NCBI GenBank assembly: GCA_030267965.1
Contig: BRYA01000773.1
Span: 1 to 34,043, forward strand
Reading direction: 5' to 3'
DNA length: 34,043 nucleotides
Source: Triparma columacea
Lineage: Eukaryota; Sar; Bolidophyceae; Parmales; Triparmaceae
The notes under the pieces were generated by a model that was not told the origin of the DNA, ran no database searches, and saw only the letters and a program-made list of their open reading frames with translations. Below are positions 27,335 through 34,043 of the stretch, in pieces (positions within the stretch are counted from its first letter, which is position 1; every line of letters begins with the position of its first letter). The position numbers were made by a program, and so were the translations under genes.

Positions 27335-29231
27335 TCACCCGGGCCCAACACTGTACCCAAGTTCGAGGAAATTGGACCTCCTCGGTTCCTCCACCGCAAT
27401 CTCTGACGAATTGGAGCCCACCTTCTGCGTGTAGAACTCCGTGAACTTCCGCTTGCTCGGCGGCACCTCGTTCTTCTCCAGTCTTTCAGGCACGTTCCCC
27501 GTCCTCACCGCGTTGTCAGCCAGGTACATCGCGACTGTGAACTCCTCGCTGTCGAGCATACCGTCACCGTCAAGGTCAGCCAGGTTCCATATCTGCCTGA
27601 GGTGACTCGTAGGTAGTCCTGTCTCCTTTAGTATTCCGCTGGCCGTGGCACCGTCGATAAGGCCGGAGCGGGGCTTGGCGCTGACGAACTTCTCAGCGTA
27701 GAACTGGGCCTCCTCGGACAAGGCCCAGTAGTTCTCGTCGTCCTCCGCAGGTCCGAACGGGTTCCTCTTCTCCCTGCTCCCGCCTGACGGTTCCCCGAAC
27801 CTGTTGTTCGGGTTGATTGGCACGTCAAAGTCGTCCGGGTTCCCGCCCGCGCTCTGCATCGCGTTCTTCCTCCTGATCTCGTCCACCGAGTCGTTCTCGC
27901 TCGGGAGCTGCTCCATGAGGCTCGGGATGTCCTGGGTAAGGCACTTGTCGAGGTGCTTTATGCAGGAGAGGTCGAGGGACTTGAACTCACTGAACTTGTT
28001 GCCCGTCAGCTTCACCCTGAACAGCTCAATGTCAGGGAAGTCGCCGGCCGCCAGGTCGTACTTGTTCATCACGGTCCGGAACTGGTTGGGGAGGTCGTCG
28101 ATCAGCTTCTGCTGCTTCTTTCCCTTGCCCCACATGGAAGGCATCTGAGCCTTCAAGTGGCTGACAAGGTATGCCAGGACCTTCACCCTCCTTATCCTCT
28201 TCACCAGCTCGTTGATCTTGCGGACGGCGGACTGCCGGGGGAGGATCTTTAGGTCCCCCATTAGGTCCCGCTCCTCAGCCTCGAACAAAGCCTTGTTGTC
28301 AGGGTTCTTAAGAGGCTGATCCCAGAAGGAGCCCACGTAAACCTTGAGGACCTCAGGGGTGGACACGACCTTCCCCATGGACCACAGGAGGGCCCCGTAG
28401 CACCTCATTAGCTTCTGGGTGTCGATCTCGTCGGCCTTGTTCAGGATGCACCTGATCTTCTCGTCGTGGCCGCTGAGGGCGTTGATGGCCGCGCGGAGCT
28501 CGTCGGAGATGTCCAGCTTGTGAGCGTCAAAGAGGATTATTATCAGGTCGGCCTTGTCGGCGAACCAACGGACCACCTCCGTGAAGTCGTAACCGCGGTT
28601 CAGGCGCTGCTTCTCCCCCGACAGTATCCCCGGCGTGTCCACGAGCGTAATCTTCCTCAGGACCGCGGACGGCATCATTGAGCCCTCAAAGCGGTTCAGG
28701 AAGTTAACGCCGAACTTCTCGAGGCCCCTGTACGGCACGCTGGGGTGAACGCTGAGGGCGTTGCCGGGTATGGTCCTCTCCTCGGGCCCGTTTAGCACCA
28801 CCGTGAACCTGTCTGTAGTAGGCTCAGGGCCGATCCTCTGCCCGGGGAAGTCACGACCGAGGATGTACTTTATGAAGGACGTCTTGCCTACGGAGTACTG
28901 ACCTACCAACATAACTTGGGGCTTGGACTCGAACTCCGCGTCAGTCAGGTATGGGGAGAAAAAGTATTGGTAATTGTAGCGTTTTTCAGTGGGGTAGATG
29001 GAGCGTTTGTAGATACTTTTAAGCTGTGTGGGTGTGGGTGGGTGGGGGGGGGGGGGGAGGGGGGGGAGTGTGTAGGTATGAGTGTGAGTGTGAGTGTGAG
29101 CGTGAATAAGAGGGCAGAATGTGGGAGTCTTGCTTCACCTTCTCAACGACATTCTCAGTCTGCTTGATGAAATGTTCATCATTATCTCCTCCTTGCATCT
29201 TCCTTTCTTTCTTTTTCTTTGATGTGAACAT
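27335..29231 (-). CDS. EHD-family dynamin-like membrane-remodelling ATPase
   Basis: Exons 29231-29139 and 29023-27335 on the minus strand (donor GAGAAG|GTGAAG, acceptor CACACAG|CTT, phase 0, 115-nt intron) give 593 residues. The join restores the typical N-terminus TENVVEKLKSIYKRSIYPTE, then YFFSPYLTDAEFESKP. G-motifs: P-loop GQYSVGKTS at 72-80, DTPG at 160-163, NKAD at 226-229. A helical stalk follows, then a linker containing KRNPFGP. A C-terminal EH domain (about 460-553: WALSEEAQFYAEKF, GLPTSHLRQIWNLAD) has a canonical EF loop DLDGDGMLDSEE. A basic and an acidic tail complete it. EHDs bind ATP, oligomerise on membranes and act in endocytic recycling; the EH domain binds NPF peptides. The upstream Met (MFTSKKKKERK) was kept; M12 is an alternative start. 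Confidence 0.93.
29040..29105 (-). repeat. Poly-C and GTGAGT repeats inside the EHD intron
   Basis: On the plus strand a G run of about 14 bases, a second G run and a GTGAGTGTGAGTGTGAG array lie between the EHD splice sites. On the coding strand they form a long C-rich tract directly upstream of the acceptor, apparently serving as the polypyrimidine tract. Confidence 0.8.
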
Positions 29232-29698
29232 TGTTGTGTGTTAGAGTGTGCAAAATATTGCAATATATTGGGAGAGATTGGAAGATTCTGGAAGATATAG
29301 GAGATGTTCGGGCCGAAAAATTGAGTTTTGGGGTTGGGGGGTTGGGGGTTCTCTCCTTTCTGCCTTCTTTTACTAACATTTTGAAATTTCGCCTTCTCAC
29401 CGGTTTCCCCGCCTGTCTCGGCCTCCCCGCCCGTTCCATTGTCTGCGTCCCCTGTTGAAGTCTGCGTGCGCTTGGGCGTAGGCTGCCTGATCCTCTCTTG
29501 ACTGCGCCGTCTGTCTCTTGGCTCTGTCTCCAAAACTCGGTCCGCCGCACATGTCCGCGATAGCCTGTTCGATCCTTGTTCTTGTTCATTTGACCTGTTC
29601 TCGTACAATCGTCGTCGCAAAAACCTAAAAAGCTGCTTCCTTTCCGGTCCTGTTTCCCCTCTTTTCTTCCTTTTTCTTTGTCTCAACTTTGTTGGCAA

Positions 29699-29724
29699 TA
29701 AAAAGTGAATTAAGCCACTTTTTA
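29699..29724. repeat. Perfect 9-bp inverted repeat (hairpin candidate)
   Basis: TAAAAAGTG at 29699-29707 and its exact complement CACTTTTTA at 29716-29724 flank an 8-base loop. The location is upstream of the plus-strand hydrolase gene. It could be a protein-binding palindrome or chance in AT-rich DNA. Confidence 0.6.
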
Positions 29725-29772
29725 CCGTTAAAAAATAGGACTTCGATCGTCATTGATACACAATAAACGTGA

Positions 29773-29812
29773 TTTAGGCCAATTTGGCGTAGTTTAGGCT
29801 AATTTGGGTGCA
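29773..29812. repeat. Two 20-bp direct near-repeats
   Basis: TTTAGGCCAATTTGG (from 29773) recurs 20 bp later as TTTAGGCTAATTTGG (from 29793), directly upstream of the hydrolase-like gene. This spacing could reflect paired regulatory sites (the first contains CCAAT) or a small tandem duplication. Confidence 0.6.
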
Positions 29813-29856
29813 AATTTGATTGTTGTTGTAAAAAGTTTCCCACCAGCGTGTCAATC

Positions 29857-32061
29857 ATGTCACTTAACTCACCAAATAGATCAAGGAATGTACGGAATGT
29901 ACTACTGATCATTCTTATAATACATATACAGCTACTACATGCAGGGATATGGTCAACAATACTACCTGAAAGAAACTTACACAACAAGAAAGATTTGCAC
30001 GAAGATGCTTCCAAAGATGCTTCCAAAGATGCGTCTCCCGATCCATCTCCCTTCGTTGGCGTGCCCCAAAATACTTCTTCCCCAGACCTCTCCTCCGCCA
30101 AGATAGCCAACATGCTCTACTTCCCCCGCGTCCGCACCAGAAAGACAGCCTTACCCTTCCTCTTCCTCGTCCCCAACTGCGAGCACTTCACCCCCGTCTG
30201 CCGCTGCCTCTCCGGCGCGGGATTCTCCGTCCTAGTCTGCGAGCTCAAGGTGACCAAACCCTCCCCGACACCTGAGGACGAACGCTGGGGTGTACAGGGG
30301 GAGGAAGCAGGAAGGCTAGTCGCGGGCACCATCACGGCCATGGGATGGGGTGGGGCGGTCGTTGTAGGGTGCGGCAGGGAGGCGATAGCGGCGGTCGACG
30401 CGGCCGTGGAGCTGGGGGGGGAGGGGGGGGTCAGGGGGCTCATCCTCTGCGGGGATATGGGGACGCTCGCACAGAGAGGGAAGGAAAGGGCTCGGGGGGG
30501 GGGAGGAACGAAGAGGGCGGCGGAGGAGGGGGCTGTTATAAGGAGGTACAATGCAAAGGATAAGAGGGGGGTGGCGGCGCTGGTCATGGAGGAGATAAAG
30601 GGGGTCAAGGTTAAGAAGGGGTGGGTGGTCGACGAGAAGGTCGTACCGCAGAGGGTGAAACCGAGGTGAGGGTGTGGGGGGGGAGGAGGGGGGTGTGAAG
30701 CGGGGGGCGGGAGCCCCAAAAATGAAACAGGGGCTCAACTTAAACATACAACAACAACTCACAACTCACGCAACACACACACACCACCACCAACACCACC
30801 ATAACCACCAACACCCCAGGTTCACCATGGTAGGCGTGAAGGAAAGAGAGAGGCAAAGGTACCTGGAGGCCCTAGCTGAGGAGACCATGAGGGTTGTAAT
30901 AGGGGGGGGGCAGGTGGGGTACAGGAGACTTCCTGAAGTCTTCAGCTGGGTCCTAGGGAGGTTCGTAGACGAGATGGACGGGGAGGAAAGGGAGGGAGAA
31001 GAGGTGAGAGAGAGGGGCACGGTTTGAGAAAGGGGGGGGGGAAATGTCAAAGTATAAGTTACAGAATTAGGAGCTGCTGGAAGAACTCACCTCTCGCCTC
31101 CCCCCCCACACACATACCCTTTGCCACGAACCCTTCCTCAGGAGAGCAGCTACTACGAAGATGACACCTCCTCGTCTGTGACTGACAGCACCGACGACTT
31201 CACAGACGACGAGTGGGGCCTGGTTGAGGCCGGTGAACCCGGGCTTGTCGCCTCCCCCGGCCTCAAGGACAAGACCCTCGGCGCCCTCGCCACCTGGCTC
31301 CAGCCCGGGAGCTACCTGGTCCTGGGAAGGATCCTGGCCAACGGTGTACTCTACGTAACCATCCTGACTACGGTGGCGCTGCAGGGGAGGAAGTGCGCAA
31401 GGGGGGTGGTGGGGGTGAAGAACGGGCTGGTGGAACTACCGAATGTTATAAAGGAGGTGAGCAAGTGTGGCGGCGAATACAGTACTAAGTCAATGCTACA
31501 CCCCCCCCCTGCAATACACACTTCGGCTCACTCGCCCTCGGATCCCCCCTCCTTAGATACCAGATAGGTTCCCGCGGTGGATGCAGGGACTTGGCGGAGT
31601 GGTGGGGAAGGTGAGACACTGGACGGAATCCATGACACCTTATTTGTTCGATTCTCTTCCACTCCTAACCCCCCCCCAACAACAACAAAACGCGCCCCCA
31701 GGTCGGGATGGGGCTTTACGGATTCATCAGCAAGCCGGAGGCGGGGGAGGGGGGGACAGAGGGTACTGGGGTGGGGGTGGGGCTGGGTCGGGTCATGGGG
31801 GAGGTCGGGAGGGGGTGGGGATGGCTGATGGAAAAGAGGGAGAAGGTTAAGGTAGAACTGGGGGAGGGGGTGAGGGAATTTAAGAAGCAGAGGGAGAAAG
31901 GATTTGGATTGGACAAGGTGGAGGGGGAGGGGGGAGGGGAGGAAGAGGGAGAGGTGGAGGGTGGAGGGGGGGGAGAGGTGGAGGGGGGGGTGGAGGGCGA
32001 GGGGGGAGGGGAGGAGGAGAAAATAGAGGAAGGAGCGTTTGGGGAGCATTCCATTGCGTGA
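29857..32061 (+). CDS. Alpha/beta-hydrolase-like membrane-anchored protein, catalytic Ser missing
   Basis: Five exons, 29857-30665, 30820-31003, 31142-31456, 31557-31610 and 31702-32061 (phases 2, 0, 0, 0), give 573 residues. An N-terminal hydrophobic segment (NVRNVLLIILIIHIQLLHAG, about 11-30) is a signal anchor. The hydrolase core begins TALPFLFLVPNCEHF, then GAGFSVLVCELK. At the nucleophile elbow, where G-x-S-x-G is expected, the protein reads GCGREA (171-176). The join of exons 1 and 2 is supported because exon 2 supplies the family's last strand and helix: MRVVIGGGQVGYRRLPEVFS, then WVLGRFV. Later exons add an acidic stretch (DDEWGLVEAGEPG), one hydrophobic segment (ILANGVLYVTILTTVAL) and a Gly/Glu low-complexity tail. 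Catalysis is doubtful without Ser or a clear His. If the first intron is wrong, two separate genes would result. The 3' half is extremely G-rich. Confidence 0.72.
31004..31141 (+). other. Intron with facing G10 and C8 tracts
   Basis: The second intron of the hydrolase-like gene. A run of ten G (31032-31041) follows the donor and a run of eight C (31100-31107) precedes the acceptor. The two could base-pair in the transcript and bring the splice sites together. Confidence 0.65.
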
Positions 32062-32116
32062 AATTAATACTGCGTGGGTAAATGTGTGTTTTTTAGAAAA
32101 GGTCAGCTTAGGTTTA

Positions 32117-33374
32117 CTATCCATCGTCCTCGTCGGTGCCGTCGTCATCTTCAAAAAAACCCTCGCTCATTCCCCCTTCACTGTGAAGAATATCGACAAC
32201 CCCACTCTCCTCCCCCCCGACGACCGAAACCTCCAACGAACTGTTCTGCACGCCAACCATGAGCTCGCAAAGGTCCTGCGCAATCCGCTTCATCTCCGAA
32301 GCACACGCGTCGCGCTGAGACTTTGCGGATGTTAACTCGTCGTCCCTCTCCTTAATCGTGGCCTCCAATGCGACCTCGCGAGCGTAGAAACCACGGTGAA
32401 GGTTCCCAAGCTTGCGGTTGGCGGCCTCAAGGGTCTCAATCTTTTCAACCACTGAGGAATCGACAGACTGAGGAGGGGTTGGAAGACTACTGGTTTTATT
32501 CTGCTCACTAGCCATAGCATCCATCGTTGAGCGGAGGTCGTTTATTATTTCCCTGGATGGTAGTCATGTTGAGGATTGTATTAGTGAATCAAAAAATGAC
32601 GCGATGGGTGATACGACGAGCGAAGGTGCTTTACTCAACCTACTTCACCCCAATTCAATTCTCACCTCAACTCGGTCTCGCGGCGGGTAGACTGCTGCAG
32701 GTCGTGCTTCAAAATTATCGCCTCATTCTCACTATTTGCAAGCTGATCTTGCAGGGAAGCAATCTCGTTGGAGGAGGTGGTGGTGGTGGAGCGGGAGGGA
32801 GAGGAAGGGCGCGCGGAGGGAGAAGGAATGGATGCGGAGGCTGCAGCTACCAAGTTCTCTTTCAGAGCCGTGTTCTCTTCCCGTAAATTCTGTTGAGAGG
32901 GTGGAGGGGAGGAGGGGGGGAGTAAGGCCATGGAAGTTAAAACGCAAGTTTGCGACTCATACACACGCGCACCTGAATCACACTTGCACTCTCCTCGCCC
33001 TCCAACGCCAGCCTACTAGCATCCTCGTCGAGCTCCTTTATCAAAGACGACTGCTGATGGACCTCCTCACGAAGGGCACTATTATCACTCTCAAGTGCCG
33101 CCACCTTCAACACCAGTTCATCGCCGGAGCTGCGCAAAGCTAGGGAGGACTGCAAGGAAGCCAGCTGGGAGTGTAGATGCTCAATCGTTTGTGTCATCCT
33201 CTTCTTATCATCATTGGCAGCTTTGAGCTTGTCCATAGCCGACTGCAGGGTGAGATTGACACGCATCTGCAAAGCGGCTAGAGTATTCGGCGTTGGAGGA
33301 GGACCAAGAGGCATGGGGGAACGGACAGGGGAACGGACAGATACCCGAACGGCAGAAGAGGGGGTGTTTTGCAT
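32117..33374 (-). CDS. Coiled-coil protein of unknown function
   Basis: Three exons on the minus strand, 33374-32973, 32889-32666 and 32552-32117 (phases 0 and 2; donors CAG|GTGCGC and TTGAG|GTGAGA, acceptors CAACAG|AAT and ATCCAG|GG), give 353 residues. Residues 1-30 are Pro/Ser/Arg-rich. From about 35 to 290 long helices with heptad spacing dominate (LKAANDDKKRMTQTIEHLHS, VAALESDNSALREEV, EIASLQDQLANSENEAIILK, KIETLEAANRKLGNL). A Ser/Pro/Thr-rich break lies at about 155-175. The C-terminus is acidic, ending DDDGTDEDDG. No named domain is recognised. It could be a cytoskeletal or centriolar coiled-coil protein, but that is a guess. It converges with the hydrolase-like gene, with 55 bp between stop codons. 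Confidence 0.8.
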
Positions 33375-34043
33375 GAATACAGCGAGCTTCGATTTCTCTT
33401 TGTAGGTTAATAAAATGAGGTACGTAAAGTGCAGTAAAAGAAGGGTGAACGAAGGTGTGTAAAAATGCCTATGTAGGGGTTTTGAACCGAGAGCTTCTTC
33501 GTAACACGGGCTATTACTGATTTTTTAATTTTGAAAATTTTATTTTCTTTGGAAGTAAATCTCAATGTTTTATTTTCTCTAATTATACTAAATATTATTT
33601 TGATATATCATATAAAGCTTATTAATTTCCAATAATACATTTGAAAATATTTGGGGAATTTCATTTTTATATTTTAATCAATTGAAATCTATAGTATCTT
33701 TTGCGCATATAAGTATGATACATAATGCAACTTTATTCAAATTATAAAAATTCAATGATTTTAATATGATTGCATATTATAAAAGTAATTTGTTAATATG
33801 CATTAATACATTTATCCTCTTCACTTTCCATGTCGATAAAATTTGCCGCAAAAAACATCCCTTTACGTGCTAGTCTTGCCTCAAAACTTTGACACTCCGG
33901 TTGTTGACGAATCTCTCCTGACCGTTAAAACTAAAGCTTTCCAATATAAAATCGGTGTTATAGAATGATCCCTTTCTCCCCAATCTGGGCTTCCCCATTT
34001 CCTCTGAGGTTCACATGTTGTGCCCCTCTTCTCTCTCCCTTTG
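33375..34043. other. AT-rich non-coding region
   Basis: Upstream of the coiled-coil gene the sequence becomes strongly AT-rich between about 33520 and 33800, in contrast to the rest of the window. No ORF longer than a few dozen codons, no tRNA-like fold and no transposon end are visible. The last 200 bp return to mixed composition. It could hold a promoter at its left edge, an origin-like or matrix-attachment element, or an old insertion. Confidence 0.55.

Larger units (their letters stand above)
29232..29856. other. Divergent intergenic region, possibly EHD 5' UTR
   Basis: A 625-bp spacer between EHD (minus) and the alpha/beta-hydrolase-like gene (plus). A basic minus-strand open frame of 135 codons (29589-29182) overlaps EHD exon 1 in another frame, but it has no domain and atypical composition, so I do not call it a gene. 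The right end is AT-rich and carries a perfect 9-bp inverted repeat and two 20-bp near-repeats. Confidence 0.5.

Noticed and set aside
29182..29698. Basic minus-strand open frames (135-187 codons) upstream of and overlapping EHD exon 1
   Set aside because: No domain, no signal, biased Arg/Lys/Pro composition, and overlap with the well-supported EHD first exon in another frame; the longer frame begins at a non-ATG codon.
30666..30826. Treating 29857-30669 and 30827-32061 as two genes
   Set aside because: A GT-AG intron (30666-30819) restores frame and places the expected last strand and helix of an alpha/beta-hydrolase directly after the core, so one gene is favoured, although the two-gene reading cannot be excluded without transcripts.
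33460..33530. B-box-like GGTTCAAAACC on the minus strand, suggesting a tRNA
   Set aside because: The flanking bases do not form a T stem or an acceptor stem, and the only A-box-like sequence is too close. No cloverleaf can be drawn.
1..34043. Mobile elements, CRISPR arrays, viral genes or rRNA
   Set aside because: No transposase, reverse transcriptase, integrase, terminal repeat pair, spacer array, capsid-like protein or rRNA core was recognisable on either strand.

Overview
The window is nuclear DNA from a compact, intron-containing microbial eukaryote. I infer a flagellated alga or other stramenopile-type protist, perhaps a bolidophyte-like ochrophyte; that placement is a guess from style, not from a marker gene. 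Direct evidence for a eukaryote: about 20 short GT-AG introns (roughly 87-341 nt) that restore reading frame and family-typical sequence; EHD, EXPERA, SMYD-type SET/MYND, mitochondrial carrier, two-pore K+ channel, PH, filamin and SAM domains; and genes packed tightly on both strands. Homopolymer runs of G or C are very frequent, and GGG, AGG and GAG codons are used heavily.

Layout. 548-4423 (+) encodes a secreted 1291-residue repetitive, fibre-like protein. Its 3' end and that of a convergent minus-strand gene (5016-5705) lie in a 425-bp tandem duplication (4371-5220). Next come a WCRPC thioredoxin-like protein (5820-6521, +), a SET/MYND protein (6568-7683, -) that shares a 58-bp divergent promoter with pterin-4a-carbinolamine dehydratase (7742-8538, +), a secretory 2OG-Fe(II) oxygenase with a thioredoxin-like C-terminus (8612-10256, -), and a three-exon SAP/KH/RRM/SR-type RNA-binding protein (10463-14029, -).

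The centre holds mitochondrial ribosomal protein mL46 (14379-15512, +), a four-exon EXPERA/TMEM97-like ER protein (15606-16442, +), a C2-two-pore K+ channel-EF-hand fusion (16788-18818, +), and, convergent to it, a 2027-residue filamin/PH/PH/C2/SAM/ARMC9-like scaffold (18919-25187, -).

The right part holds a signal-peptide-bearing mitochondrial-carrier-family protein (25652-27210, +), an EHD membrane-remodelling ATPase (27335-29231, -), a five-exon alpha/beta-hydrolase-like protein without a catalytic serine (29857-32061, +), and a three-exon coiled-coil protein (32117-33374, -). The last 0.6 kb is AT-rich and apparently non-coding.

The genes do not form a pathway. A loose theme is membrane, lipid and Ca2+ biology (C2 channel, PH/C2 scaffold, EHD, EXPERA, carrier), but in a eukaryote this may be chance. 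No tRNA, rRNA, transposon, CRISPR or viral gene was found. All exon joins were inferred by eye from splice consensus, phase and family fit; no transcript data were available.
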